Of a DNA stretch of 64,000 nucleotides, positions 8,761 through 17,626 are shown one piece after another (the first letter of the stretch is position 1; every line of letters begins with the position of its first letter). The translations under genes were made by a program, and so were the position numbers. The notes under the pieces were generated by a model that saw only the letters and a list, made by a program, of their open reading frames with translations, ran no database searches and was not told the DNA's origin. The stretch is from DAOTWC01 sp048499435 (GTDB lineage Bacteria; Chloroflexota; Anaerolineae; Aggregatilineales; Phototrophicaceae): NCBI GenBank assembly GCA_048499435.1, contig JASNZW010000006.1, forward strand, positions 178,725 to 242,724, written 5' to 3'.

Positions 8761-10281
8761 ATGGCTCTTTCGCTGAGTGCCACCGGAACGCGGGCCGACG
8801 TGCGGCCAGACCGTGAGACGGCGCGCCGCCTGTTCGATCAGGGCGACCTGGTGCCCGTTTACCGGACGCTGCTGGCTGACCTGGACACGCCGGTGTCGGT
8901 GTATATGAAGCTGGCGCAGGCTGGCGCGCTTTCGTTCCTGCTGGAAAGCGTGGAGGGCGGCGAGCAGGTGGGCCGCTACTCGTTTCTGGGGGTGAACCCG
9001 AAAGGGTTTATCACCGTTAAGGGCGACACAGTCACGCGCACGCTGCACGGCGAGACGGTGTCGTGGGCGCTGGCGCCGGACGAAAACCCGCTGCAGGCGG
9101 TCAAACAGGAATTCGCGCGCGTGCGGCCGGTCAAAGTGGACGGCCTGCCGCGTTTCGTGGGCGGGGCGGTGGGCTTCGCTGGTTACGATGTGGTGCGTTA
9201 TTTCGAGCGCCTGCCAGCGACGGCCAGCCGCGACCTGGACGTGCCCGACGCGGCCTTTATGCTGCCCGACACGCTGGTGATTTTCGACCACGCCAAACAC
9301 CAGCTTGTTCTGCTGGCCAACGCGCACAACACCGGCGACCCGGACGCGGCTTACGACGACGCGCTGCGCCGCATTGACCAGCTTGAGGAAACGCTGCGCC
9401 GCCCGCTGCCGCCGCTGCCGGCGGCTGGCGGCGCGCTGGGCGCGCCGCTGGCGTCCACGCACACGCGCGAGCAGTTTGAGGACAATGTGCGCCGCGCCAA
9501 GGATTATATCGCGGCGGGCGACGCCTTCCAGATCGTGCTGTCGCAGCGGCTGAGCTGCCGCACCAGCGCCCAACCGCTGACCATCTACCGGGCGCTGCGG
9601 GCGCTTAACCCTTCGCCATACATGTTTTTTCTGCGCTTTGGCGACGATTTTACGCTGATGGGCGCGTCGCCGGAGATGATGGTGCGGCTGGAGGACGGCG
9701 TGGCGACGGTGCGGCCGATCGCCGGGACGCGCCCGCGCGGGGCCAGCGCCGACGAGGACGAGCGCCTGGCCGCGGAGCTGCTGGCCGACGAGAAAGAGCG
9801 CGCGGAACACGTCATGCTGGTGGACCTGGGGCGCAACGACCTGGGGCGCGTGTGCCGTTATGGCACGGTCAAAGTGCCGCGCATGATGTATATCGAGCGC
9901 TACTCGCACGTTATGCACATTGTCAGCCAGGTGACGGGCGCGCTGGCCGGCGATATGGACGCCTTCGACCTGCTGGCGGCCACCTTTCCCGCCGGGACGC
10001 TCAGCGGCGCGCCCAAGGTGCGGGCGATGGAGATTATCGAGGAACTGGAGGGCACGCGGCGCGGGCCATACGGCGGCGCGGTGGGCTATTTCAGCTTCGA
10101 TGGCTCAATGGACACCTGCATCACGATTCGCGCGCTGCTCATGCAGGGCGACCAGGTGTATGTCCAGGCGGGCGCGGGCATTGTGGCCGACAGCGACCCC
10201 GCGCGCGAGTATGAGGAAACGCTCAATAAAGCGCGCGCGCTGTCGGTCGCCATTCGCCAGGCTGAACAGGGGCTGTTGTGA
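8761..10281 (+). CDS. trpE: Anthranilate synthase component I
   Basis: TrpE makes anthranilate from chorismate and ammonia supplied by TrpG, the committed step to tryptophan. The 506-residue protein carries the feedback-inhibition motif LLES (residues 60-63) and the chorismate-binding core with IAGTRPRG, VDLGRNDLGRV and the C-terminal GAPKVRAMEII and GGAVGYFS motifs. GGAGGGAAG precedes ATG 8761. It is the first gene behind the Trp T-box. The presence of LLES suggests Trp also inhibits the enzyme directly. Confidence 0.97.
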   Translation: MALSLSATGTRADVRPDRETARRLFDQGDLVPVYRTLLADLDTPVSVYMKLAQAGALSFLLESVEGGEQVGRYSFLGVNPKGFITVKGDTVTRTLHGETVSWALAPDENPLQAVKQEFARVRPVKVDGLPRFVGGAVGFAGYDVVRYFERLPATASRDLDVPDAAFMLPDTLVIFDHAKHQLVLLANAHNTGDPDAAYDDALRRIDQLEETLRRPLPPLPAAGGALGAPLASTHTREQFEDNVRRAKDYIAAGDAFQIVLSQRLSCRTSAQPLTIYRALRALNPSPYMFFLRFGDDFTLMGASPEMMVRLEDGVATVRPIAGTRPRGASADEDERLAAELLADEKERAEHVMLVDLGRNDLGRVCRYGTVKVPRMMYIERYSHVMHIVSQVTGALAGDMDAFDLLAATFPAGTLSGAPKVRAMEIIEELEGTRRGPYGGAVGYFSFDGSMDTCITIRALLMQGDQVYVQAGAGIVADSDPAREYEETLNKARALSVAIRQAEQGLL

Positions 10282-10338
10282 AACGCTGCGACCGGCTGGC
10301 AGGGGCTGACACTTTGGCGGCGGAACTGGAGGGCGGAA

Positions 10339-10932
10339 ATGATCCTGGTGATAGATAACTACGACAGCTTTACCTATAACATCGTGCAGCTGCTGGGCGA
10401 GCTGGGCGCAGATGTGCGCGTGGTCCGCAACGACCAGATCACGCTTGACGAGGCGCAGGCGCTGAACGCGGACAAGGTCGTGATCTCGCCGGGGCCGGGG
10501 ACGCCGGACGACGGCGGCGTCTCGCTGGACGTGATCCGCGCGCTGGGCGCGACAACGCCGATCCTGGGCGTGTGCCTGGGCCACCAGTGCATTGGCCAGG
10601 CTTACGGCGGCGTGGTTACGCGGGCGGGCCGGCTGATGCACGGCAAGACGAGCATGGTGTATCACAAAGGCGGCCGGCTGTTCACGGGCGTTCCCAGCCC
10701 GTTTGAGGCGACGCGCTACCACAGCCTGATTGTCGAGGACGCCTCTTTGCCAGAGGCGCTGCAGGTCACCGCGTTCACTGACCAGGGTGAGATTATGGCG
10801 CTGCGCCACCGGACACACCCGGTGTACGGCGTTCAGTTTCACCCGGAAAGCATTCTGACGGCTTTCGGCGTGCGCATTCTGCGCAACTTTCTGGAACTGA
10901 AAATGCCTGTCACACAGCAGGCACAGGGGTAA
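10339..10932 (+). CDS. trpG: Anthranilate synthase component II (glutamine amidotransferase)
   Basis: TrpG hydrolyses glutamine and channels ammonia to TrpE. The 197-residue class I amidotransferase shows the oxyanion loop PGPGTP, the nucleophile Cys79 in GVCLGHQ and the His-Glu pair in QFHPES. GGAGGGCGGAA precedes ATG 10339. It may also serve folate synthesis as PabA, since many bacteria use one subunit for both; no pabB is in the window. It lies 57 bases after trpE and 4 before trpD. Confidence 0.96.
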   Translation: MILVIDNYDSFTYNIVQLLGELGADVRVVRNDQITLDEAQALNADKVVISPGPGTPDDGGVSLDVIRALGATTPILGVCLGHQCIGQAYGGVVTRAGRLMHGKTSMVYHKGGRLFTGVPSPFEATRYHSLIVEDASLPEALQVTAFTDQGEIMALRHRTHPVYGVQFHPESILTAFGVRILRNFLELKMPVTQQAQG

Positions 10933-10936
10933 GCAC

Positions 10937-11965
10937 ATGGATATTCAACGCGCAGTTGATGTGATCAGCCGCTTCGGCCACCTGCAGTTGGAGGAAGCCG
11001 AGGCGGTCATGAACCAGATTATGACCGGGCAGGCCAGCGAAGCGCAGATCGGCGCTTACCTGATGGGCCTGCGCATGAAGGGCGAGACGCAGGACGAGAT
11101 CACCGGCAGCGCGCGGGCCATGCGCGCCAACGCGCACCACGTCCCCACGCGCTATGACGGCGCGCTGCTGGACACCTGCGGCACCGGCGGCGACCGTTCA
11201 GGCACGTTTAACATCAGCACGACGGTGGCGTTCGTGGCGGCGGGGGCCGGCGTGCCGGTGGCCAAACACGGCAACCGCGCCGCCAGCAGCAAATGCGGCA
11301 GCGCCGATGTGCTGGCGGAGTTGGGCGTCAACCTGGAGCTGACGCCGGAACAGGTGGGCCGCTGTGTGGATGAGGTGGGCATTGGCTTTTTGTTCGCGCT
11401 GAAGCTGCACCCGGCGATGAAAAACGCGATCGGCCCCCGGCGCGAGATCGCCGTGCGCACGATTTTCAACATCCTGGGGCCGCTGACCAACCCGGCGGGC
11501 GCGCGGCGGCAGTTGGTCGGCGTGTTCACGCCTGACCTGACGGACACGCTGGCGCACGTGCTGGGCGCGCTGGGCGCGACATCGGCGCTGGTGGTGAGCG
11601 GCTATGGCGGCCTGGATGAGCTGACCACGACCGGCCCCAACCACGTCAGCCGCTACCAGGACGGCGCGGTTTCGACGTATGAGCTGGACCCGCGCGCCTA
11701 TGGTTTTGCGGGCGCGCACATCTCCGACCTGCTGGGCGGCGACGCGCCGACCAACGCGGCCATCCTGCGCGGCGTGCTGGCCGGGACGGTGAACGGCCCG
11801 AAACGCGACGTGGTGCTGCTCAACGCGGCGGCGGCGCTGATCGCCGGTGGCCGGGTGGACACGGTCGCTGACGGTGTGGCGCTGGCGCGCGAGACGCTCG
11901 ACAGCGGCGCGGCGCTGGCGAAGCTCGACGCGCTGGTGGACTACAGCCGCAGCCTGGCGCAGTAA
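10937..11965 (+). CDS. trpD: Anthranilate phosphoribosyltransferase
   Basis: TrpD transfers phosphoribosyl from PRPP to anthranilate. The 342-residue protein has the helical N-terminal domain of the family, the PRPP/Mg loop DTCGTGGD (about residues 73-80), the KHGNRAASSKCGSADVLE-like motif and NPAGARRQLVGV. Length is normal for the family. It starts four bases after trpG, consistent with translational coupling. Confidence 0.96.
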   Translation: MDIQRAVDVISRFGHLQLEEAEAVMNQIMTGQASEAQIGAYLMGLRMKGETQDEITGSARAMRANAHHVPTRYDGALLDTCGTGGDRSGTFNISTTVAFVAAGAGVPVAKHGNRAASSKCGSADVLAELGVNLELTPEQVGRCVDEVGIGFLFALKLHPAMKNAIGPRREIAVRTIFNILGPLTNPAGARRQLVGVFTPDLTDTLAHVLGALGATSALVVSGYGGLDELTTTGPNHVSRYQDGAVSTYELDPRAYGFAGAHISDLLGGDAPTNAAILRGVLAGTVNGPKRDVVLLNAAAALIAGGRVDTVADGVALARETLDSGAALAKLDALVDYSRSLAQ

Positions 11966-11975
11966 GGGGGCCTGT

Positions 11976-12797
11976 ATGACCGGTGCGTTTGTGCAGACAG
12001 GCACGATCCTCGACCGCATTCTGGCGCACAAGCTGGATGAAGTGGCGGCGGCGCAGCAGGCGCGGCCCCTGCCGCAGGTAATCGCGATGGCGCAGGCCGC
12101 GCCGCCCGCGCGGCCGTTCGCGGCGGCGCTGCGGCGCAGCACGGTCGCGCTGATCGCTGAGGTGAAGCGCGCTTCGCCCAGCAAGGGGCTGCTGGCGGCG
12201 AACTTCGATCCGGCGGCGGTGGGCGCGGTGTACGCCGAAAACGGCGCGGCGTGTATCTCCGTGCTGACTGATGAGCGCTTTTTCCAGGGCAGTCTGGCTC
12301 ACCTCCAGGCGGCGCGGGCGGCGGCCAGCGTCCCGGCGCTGCGCAAGGATTTTGTTGTTGCGCCCTACCAGGTGTATGAGGCGCGCGCGGCGGGCGCGGA
12401 CGCGGTGCTGCTGATTGCGGCGGCGCTGGCGGACCAGGCGCTGGCGGACCTGCACGCGCTGGCGCTGGAACTGGGCATGGCGGCGCTGGTCGAGGTGCAT
12501 GACGCGGGCGAGCTGGCGCGCGCGCTCGCGCTGGGCGCGCGGCTCGTTGGCGTGAACAACCGCGACCTGAAAACGTTTAATGTGGACATGGCGACGACGG
12601 CGCGGCTGGCGGTGCTGGTTCCGCCGGCGGTGACGCTGGTGGCCGAAAGCGGCATCGCGACGGCGGCGGACGTGCAGCGGATGGGTGCGCTGGGCGCGGA
12701 CGCGGTTCTGGTGGGCGAGGCGCTGATGACGGCGGCGGATATGGCGGCGGCGGTGCGCGCTTTCAGCGGCCAGCCGCGCGCTGGCCGGCGGGGTTAA
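11976..12797 (+). CDS. trpC: Indole-3-glycerol phosphate synthase
   Basis: TrpC closes the indole ring, converting CdRP to indole-3-glycerol phosphate. The 273-residue TIM barrel shows the catalytic EVKRASPSKG segment, LRKDFVV, VGVNNRDLKTF and the phosphate-binding ESGI near the C-terminus. It is a stand-alone enzyme, not fused to TrpF. AAGGGGG precedes ATG 11976; a longer in-frame reading would overlap trpD by more than 100 bases. Confidence 0.96.
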   Translation: MTGAFVQTGTILDRILAHKLDEVAAAQQARPLPQVIAMAQAAPPARPFAAALRRSTVALIAEVKRASPSKGLLAANFDPAAVGAVYAENGAACISVLTDERFFQGSLAHLQAARAAASVPALRKDFVVAPYQVYEARAAGADAVLLIAAALADQALADLHALALELGMAALVEVHDAGELARALALGARLVGVNNRDLKTFNVDMATTARLAVLVPPAVTLVAESGIATAADVQRMGALGADAVLVGEALMTAADMAAAVRAFSGQPRAGRRG

Positions 12798-12851
12798 ACG
12801 CCGGTAAGATTGGCGGCGCGACCGGGGCGGAACGACATTGCAGGGATGGCG

Positions 12852-13514
12852 ATGATCAGGGTCAAGATTTGCGGCATAACGACATTTGCGGACGCGCTGG
12901 CGGCGGCTGAGGCCGGCGCTGACCTGCTCGGCTTCAACTTTTATCGCAAAAGCCCGCGCTGCCTTGACCCGCAGACGGCGGCGGCGATCGCGGCTGGCCT
13001 GCGCGCGCAGCTTGGCGCGGCCTGCCCGGCGCTGGTCGGCGTGTTTGTTAACGAGCCGGTCAGCGCCATATCGGCGGCGCTGGCGCTGGCGGGCATCGGT
13101 TTCGCGCAGTTAAGCGGCGACGAGTCTGAGGCGCTGCTGCGCGAGCTGCGCGGCATTGGCTTCAAGGCGATTCGCCCGGCGGACCTTGCGATGGCGCTGG
13201 ACGACGCGCAGTATTTCAGCGGCGCGCTGCCGACGAACGAGCGCCTGCCGTCGCTGCTGCTGGACGCGCATCACCCGCAGCTTTACGGCGGAACGGGCGA
13301 GCAGGCCAGCGTCGAGGTGGCGCTGGCGGTGCGCGCGCGTGTCCCCCGGCTGATGCTGGCCGGCGGGCTGTCGCCCGACAACGTGGCGGCGCGTGTGCAG
13401 GCGGCGCAGCCCTGGGGCGTGGACACGGCCAGCGGCGTGGAGGCAAAGGGCCAGCCGGGCGTGAAGGATCACGGGAAGATGCGGGCGTTCGTCGCGGCGG
13501 CGCGCGGCGGCTGA
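12852..13514 (+). CDS. trpF: Phosphoribosylanthranilate isomerase
   Basis: TrpF performs the Amadori rearrangement of PRA to CdRP. The 220-residue TIM barrel begins MIRVKICGIT, placing the catalytic Cys at residue 6. It ends with the DTASGVEAKGQPGVKD phosphate-binding segment that includes the catalytic Asp. ATG 12852 gives the family N-terminus; an ATG two codons earlier has its AGGG directly adjacent, which is too close. Order trpC-trpF-trpB is standard. Confidence 0.94.
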   Translation: MIRVKICGITTFADALAAAEAGADLLGFNFYRKSPRCLDPQTAAAIAAGLRAQLGAACPALVGVFVNEPVSAISAALALAGIGFAQLSGDESEALLRELRGIGFKAIRPADLAMALDDAQYFSGALPTNERLPSLLLDAHHPQLYGGTGEQASVEVALAVRARVPRLMLAGGLSPDNVAARVQAAQPWGVDTASGVEAKGQPGVKDHGKMRAFVAAARGG

Positions 13515-13583
13515 GCTGCCCGGCATCTGCGGCGCGCGCCTGGCGCAGCCGGCGGGCGGATAGTGTTGCAGGGAGACCGAACC

Positions 13584-14813
13584 ATGAGTGATGCTGTTTA
13601 CATCAAAACCGGGCTGGCCGGCGTGCCCGACGCGCGCGGGTATTACGGCGACTTCGGCGGGCGCTTCGTGCCGGAAACGCTCATCCCCGCGCTTGACGAG
13701 CTGACCGCCGCCTATCACGACGCGATGGGCGACCCGGCGTTTCAGGCGCGGCTGGCCGATTTGCAGGCCACCTACACCGGGCGGCCCACGCCGATCACGT
13801 ATGCCGCGCGCCTGACAGAGCGCCTCGGCGGCGCGCGCATTTATCTCAAGCGCGAGGACCTGGCGCACACTGGCGCGCACAAGATCAACAACGCGCTGGG
13901 GCAGGCGCTGCTGGCGCAGCGGATGGGCAAGCAGCGCGTGATCGCGGAGACGGGCGCGGGGCAGCACGGCGTCGCCAGCGCGACGGCGGCGGCGCTGCTG
14001 GGCCTGGACTGCCATGTCTATATGGGCAGCGTGGACATCGCCCGCCAGGAACCGAACGTCTTTCGGATGAAGCTGCTGGGCGCGGAGGTGATCCCGGTTG
14101 AAAGCGGCAGCCGCACGCTGAAGGATGCGATCAACGAGGCCATTCGCGACTGGGTGACGAACGTTCGCACGACGTTCTACCTGCTCGGCTCGGCGCTGGG
14201 GCCGCACCCGTACCCGATGATGGTGCGCGACTTCCAGAGCGTGATCGGCGTCGAGGCGCGGCAGCAGATGCTGGCGACGGTGGGCCGCCTGCCCGATGTG
14301 TGTATCGCCTGTGTGGGCGGCGGCAGCAACGCGATCGGCCTGTTTCACGCTTTTCGCGACGACGAACAGGTTGAGCTGATCGGCGTGGAGGCCGGCGGGC
14401 GCGGCATCGCCAGCGGCGAGCACGCCGCCCGCTTTAACGACCCGACGGTGGGGCGGCCCGGCGTGCTGCACGGGACGCGCTCGTTTGTGATGCAGACGCC
14501 CGATGGCCAGATCATGAACACGCACAGCGTGTCTGCCGGGCTGGATTACGCTTCGGTTGGCCCGGAGCACGCTTACCTGCGCGCCAATGAACGCGCTTAC
14601 TACACGCTGGCCACTGACGACGAGGCGCTGGCGGCGTTTCAGATGCTGTGCCGGCTGGAGGGGATCATCCCGGCGCTGGAGAGCGCGCACGCGGTGGCTG
14701 AAGTTGTCAAACGCGCGCCCACCATGCCGCGCGACGCCGTTATCCTGGTCAACCTCTCTGGCAGGGGGGACAAGGACCTCAACACAGCGATGGCCGAGCT
14801 GGGCGGCGTATGA
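13584..14813 (+). CDS. trpB: Tryptophan synthase beta chain
   Basis: TrpB condenses indole with serine using PLP. The 409-residue protein has the PLP-lysine motif HTGAHKINNALGQ, AETGAGQHGVA and the phosphate-binding GGGSNAIG. Its N-terminus YYGDFGGRFVPETL is typical of TrpB1, which works with TrpA. GGGAG precedes ATG 13584. It is separated from its partner trpA by two unrelated genes. The stop overlaps the next start as ATGA. Confidence 0.97.
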   Translation: MSDAVYIKTGLAGVPDARGYYGDFGGRFVPETLIPALDELTAAYHDAMGDPAFQARLADLQATYTGRPTPITYAARLTERLGGARIYLKREDLAHTGAHKINNALGQALLAQRMGKQRVIAETGAGQHGVASATAAALLGLDCHVYMGSVDIARQEPNVFRMKLLGAEVIPVESGSRTLKDAINEAIRDWVTNVRTTFYLLGSALGPHPYPMMVRDFQSVIGVEARQQMLATVGRLPDVCIACVGGGSNAIGLFHAFRDDEQVELIGVEAGGRGIASGEHAARFNDPTVGRPGVLHGTRSFVMQTPDGQIMNTHSVSAGLDYASVGPEHAYLRANERAYYTLATDDEALAAFQMLCRLEGIIPALESAHAVAEVVKRAPTMPRDAVILVNLSGRGDKDLNTAMAELGGV

Positions 14814-15721
14814 CTGAGCTGGCGCAGCTTCGTTCAGTGGGTGCGATCCTGGTTAACCAGCGCGGCGAAATACTGCTCCAGCAGCGCGACGCTGCGCCGG
14901 GGCTGCTGTACCCCGGCCGCTGGACAACATTTGGTGGCGCGGTGGAGCCGCCTGAAACGCCCGACGCGGCCATGCGGCGCGAGCTGCTGGAGGAAATCGA
15001 GCTGGCCCCGGCGCTGACGCTGTGGCAGACGTTCACGCATGCCTATACTCATGGGGGACAGCCCGCGCTCGTCGAGCAGTATATCTACTACGGCGCTGTT
15101 GACCGCGCGGCGGACGAGATCGCGCTCAACGAGGGACAGGCGCTGGGGTTTTTCAACCGCGCCGCGCTGGCGGCGCTGCCGATCGCGTTTGGCTTTCGGC
15201 CTGTGTTCGAGGCGTTCCTCGACTCGCGGCCTGACCGCAGCGGGCTGCGTTTCACTCGCGCGGCGCTGGCCGACGCGCCGCTGGTGCAGCGCGTCATGCA
15301 GGCGGCGTTCGCGGAATATGAACAGGCGCTTAACCCGCCGTCGGGCGCTCACGGCGAGACGCTGGCCGATGTCGTCGCGGCCATGCAGCAGGGCGGCGCG
15401 GTGCTGGCCTGGCTGGGCGAGACGCTGGCGGCGTCGGCGCGCTACCGGCTGGACGCGGACGCGCTCTATGTCGGGCGGGTGGCGGTGCTGCCAGGGCTGC
15501 GCCAGCGGGGCGTTGGCACAGCGCTGATGCGGTTCATGGAGACGGTCGCCAGGGAGCAGCGGCGCGCCGCTGTGCGGGTGGCCGTGCGGATGCAGCTTCC
15601 GCAGAACGTTGTTTTCTTCGAGCGCCTGGGGTACAGGGTGGCGGGCGTGGCTGATCATCCGCGCGGGCCGGACCGCATTGTCTCGCTGGTGAAGGCCGTT
15701 GACGGCCCCGGTGACGTATGA
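14810..15721 (+). CDS. Fusion protein: Nudix hydrolase domain plus GNAT acetyltransferase domain
   Basis: The 303-residue protein has two enzyme domains. Residues 5-145 form a Nudix domain whose box (about 43-65) reads GAVEPPE, seven residues, then RELLEEIEL. The usual late Gly of the box is replaced by Glu. Residues 150-295 form a GNAT domain with acetyl-CoA-binding motif A, VLPGLRQRGVGTALM. Nudix domains cleave X-linked nucleoside diphosphates and GNAT domains move acyl groups; neither substrate can be inferred. It overlaps trpB and the next gene by four bases each (ATGA), so it is an integral part of the trp operon. Confidence 0.88.
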   Translation: MTELAQLRSVGAILVNQRGEILLQQRDAAPGLLYPGRWTTFGGAVEPPETPDAAMRRELLEEIELAPALTLWQTFTHAYTHGGQPALVEQYIYYGAVDRAADEIALNEGQALGFFNRAALAALPIAFGFRPVFEAFLDSRPDRSGLRFTRAALADAPLVQRVMQAAFAEYEQALNPPSGAHGETLADVVAAMQQGGAVLAWLGETLAASARYRLDADALYVGRVAVLPGLRQRGVGTALMRFMETVAREQRRAAVRVAVRMQLPQNVVFFERLGYRVAGVADHPRGPDRIVSLVKAVDGPGDV

Positions 15722-16503
15722 GCGTCGCGCTGGCGGCCACGTATCACCCACGCGGCGAGCTTGAACGGCTGGAGCGGCTGTACCCGCTGCTGCGGGAAGC
15801 CTACGGCGCGCTCGTTATCTCGCTGCCGCCGCAGGCCGCGCCGCAGGATGTGGATCGGCTGCGCGCGCTGCCAGGGGCGCAGGTGTTCGTTAACGATGAA
15901 TGGTCGCACGGGCGCTACAGGGCGCTGGAAACCGCGCTGGCCAGCGGGGCCGATCACATTCAGTACGCCGACCTGGACCGGCTCATCCGCTGGGTAGAGA
16001 CACGCCCGGCGGAGTGGCGTGCAGCGCTGGCGCGCACTCAGCAGTGTGAGTGCCTGGTTGTCGGGCGCACTGCGGCCGCCTGGGCCACGCATCCGCGCGT
16101 GATGATTGACGTGGAGCGCGTTATCAACCGGGTGTTCTCCGACGCGCTGGGGCAGCCGCTGGATTTCGGCGCGGGCGTGAAGGGCTTTAGCCGGGCGGCG
16201 GCGGCCTTTGTGCTCGCCAACAGCCAGCCGGGGCGGGCGATCGGCACGGATGCTGAGTGGCCGGTGCTGGCGCAGCGGGGCGGCTTTCGCGTTGAGGGCC
16301 TGCTGGTGGATGGCCTTGACTGGGAGCTTGCCGACCAGCACCAGGCAGCGGCGGCGGACGCGGCGCGGCAGCGGCGCGTGGCGGCGGCCTATGATGCTGA
16401 CCCGGCGCACTGGGCGCACCGGGTGGGAACGACTATTGAGGTAATTGAAGCCGGGCTGGACGCGCTCAGGCGTCCGTTGGGGCCGGCGGCGGAAGGGGAG
16501 TAA
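15718..16503 (+). CDS. Uncharacterised protein, possibly GT-A glycosyltransferase-like
   Basis: This 261-residue soluble protein is not confidently recognised. An N-terminal alternating beta-alpha pattern (LAATYHPRGELERL, then ALVISLPPQ) and an acidic motif HIQYADLDRL near residues 80-90 recall the nucleotide-sugar fold and DxD region of GT-A enzymes. A later GAGVKGFSRAA and GTDAEWPVL look like conserved functional loops. Its start overlaps the upstream stop by four bases, and trpA begins five bases after its stop. A role linked to Trp synthesis is not implied; it may simply ride in the operon. Confidence 0.6.
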   Translation: MSVALAATYHPRGELERLERLYPLLREAYGALVISLPPQAAPQDVDRLRALPGAQVFVNDEWSHGRYRALETALASGADHIQYADLDRLIRWVETRPAEWRAALARTQQCECLVVGRTAAAWATHPRVMIDVERVINRVFSDALGQPLDFGAGVKGFSRAAAAFVLANSQPGRAIGTDAEWPVLAQRGGFRVEGLLVDGLDWELADQHQAAAADAARQRRVAAAYDADPAHWAHRVGTTIEVIEAGLDALRRPLGPAAEGE

Positions 16504-16508
16504 CGCAC

Positions 16509-17312
16509 ATGGTGACACGCGCACACACGGGGCTGGACGCGATAGCGGCGATGTTTGAACAGGCGCAGGCCGCCGGGCGCGCCGCGTTTCTGCCTTATTA
16601 CCCGATTGGCTATCCGACTTACGACGACTCGCTGGACGCTATCAGCGGCATGGCGGCGGCGGGCGTGGATGGGTTTGAGATCGGCATCCCCTTCAGCGAC
16701 CCGCTGGCCGACGGCCCGACGATCCAGGCGGCGGCACAGGTCGCGCTGGACAACGGCATCACGCCGGCGGGCTGCCTGCAGGCGGTGCGCGACCTGCGTC
16801 AGCGCGGCGTGTGGCAGCCGCTGCTGCTGATGGGCTACCTCAACCCGCTGCTGGCTTATGGGCCGGAACGGTTTGTGCAGGACGCGCGGGCGGCGGGCGC
16901 GGACGGCCTGATTGTGCCGGACCTGCCGCCCGACGAGGCGGACGCCCTCATCCGCCTGTGCCGCGACGCTGGCCTGGCGCTGGTGTTTCTGCTCGCGCCT
17001 AACAGCAGCGACGCGCGCATTGATCTGGCGGCGGGACGGGCCACTGGCTTCGTGTATCTGGTGTCGGTGACGGGCATTACCGGCGCGCGGGCGGAACTGC
17101 CGCCGGGCGTGGGGGATTTCGTGGCGCGGGTGCGGGCGCGCACCAGCCAGAAGCTGGTGATGGGCTTTGGCATCAGCACGCCGGAGCAGGCGCGTCTGGT
17201 GGGCGCGCTCACAGACGGCTTTATCGTGGGCAGCGCGCTGGTGCGGGCCGGGCGCGACGGCCCGGCGGCGGCGGCGGCGCTGGCGGGCCGGCTGCGGGCG
17301 GCGCTGGAATAA
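16509..17312 (+). CDS. trpA: Tryptophan synthase alpha chain
   Basis: TrpA cleaves indole-3-glycerol phosphate and channels indole to TrpB. The 267-residue TIM barrel contains the catalytic Glu and Asp in GFEIGIPFSDPLADGPTIQ (about residues 57-75), the DLPPDEA loop and the GFGIST phosphate-binding motif. GGGGAG lies upstream of ATG 16509. It is the last gene of the Trp T-box operon. A new promoter follows within 70 bases. Confidence 0.96.
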   Translation: MVTRAHTGLDAIAAMFEQAQAAGRAAFLPYYPIGYPTYDDSLDAISGMAAAGVDGFEIGIPFSDPLADGPTIQAAAQVALDNGITPAGCLQAVRDLRQRGVWQPLLLMGYLNPLLAYGPERFVQDARAAGADGLIVPDLPPDEADALIRLCRDAGLALVFLLAPNSSDARIDLAAGRATGFVYLVSVTGITGARAELPPGVGDFVARVRARTSQKLVMGFGISTPEQARLVGALTDGFIVGSALVRAGRDGPAAAAALAGRLRAALE

Positions 17313-17380
17313 ACTCGTGCAGATTTCACAGGCTGCCTTGTGTAAGACTGACGGACTTGCGCGCGGGCGGCGCCAGTGCG

Positions 17381-17409
17381 TTGACAGCGCGGCCAAACGG
17401 CGCTATGCT
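17381..17409 (+). promoter_or_regulatory. Strong promoter of the aro/tyr operon
   Basis: A perfect TTGACA (17381-17386) and TATGCT (17404-17409) are separated by exactly 17 bases. It lies in the 314-base gap between trpA and aroH. It would start an RNA containing the short leader ORF and the terminator hairpin. Confidence 0.85.
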
Positions 17410-17441
17410 CTCGCTAACGTTTCTGCCAGCAGGACAGCACA

Positions 17442-17549
17442 GTGTACGACCCGCGCCGCGCCCGCTTCAGCCTCTATTATCGTTACTTTACGGACGACAT
17501 AATGAGCGGTCGGGCGTTGCCGGTTGTGCGGGCGCATCCTGTCGGGTAG
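17442..17549 (+). CDS. Candidate Tyr/Phe-rich leader peptide of the aro operon (attenuator)
   Basis: A 35-codon ORF starts with GTG seven bases after AGGA and ends in TAG. Its first 16 residues contain four Tyr and two Phe, including the run Leu-Tyr-Tyr-Arg-Tyr-Phe (codons 11-16). It lies about 30 bases after a strong promoter and 22 bases before a terminator that stands in front of aroH. Leader peptides enriched in the regulated amino acid are the classic sign of ribosome-mediated attenuation, as in pheA or trp leaders of enterobacteria. The operon makes Tyr and the Phe precursor, which fits. Alternative antiterminator pairing was not resolved. Confidence 0.6.
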   Translation: MYDPRRARFSLYYRYFTDDIMSGRALPVVRAHPVG

Positions 17550-17571
17550 AGCAGATACCGGGAGAGGCGCG

Positions 17572-17603
17572 AAGGCGCAGGGCACAGGCCCCGCGCCTTT
17601 TTT
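17572..17603 (+). terminator. Terminator/attenuator hairpin before aroH
   Basis: AAGGCGC pairs with GCGCCTT (17572-17578 and 17593-17599). An inner GGGC/GCCC stem (17580-17583 and 17588-17591) is separated from it by one mismatch, and the loop is ACAG. A run of six Ts follows. It lies inside the leader of the aro operon, so it must be read through for expression, which marks it as a regulated terminator. Confidence 0.85.
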
Positions 17604-17626
17604 GTTGACAGGGAAGGATAGCGAAT

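Noticed and set aside
13110..14690. A 526-codon minus-strand open frame
   Set aside because: It lies antisense to trpF and trpB, both of which carry unmistakable catalytic motifs. Its composition is that of a shadow.
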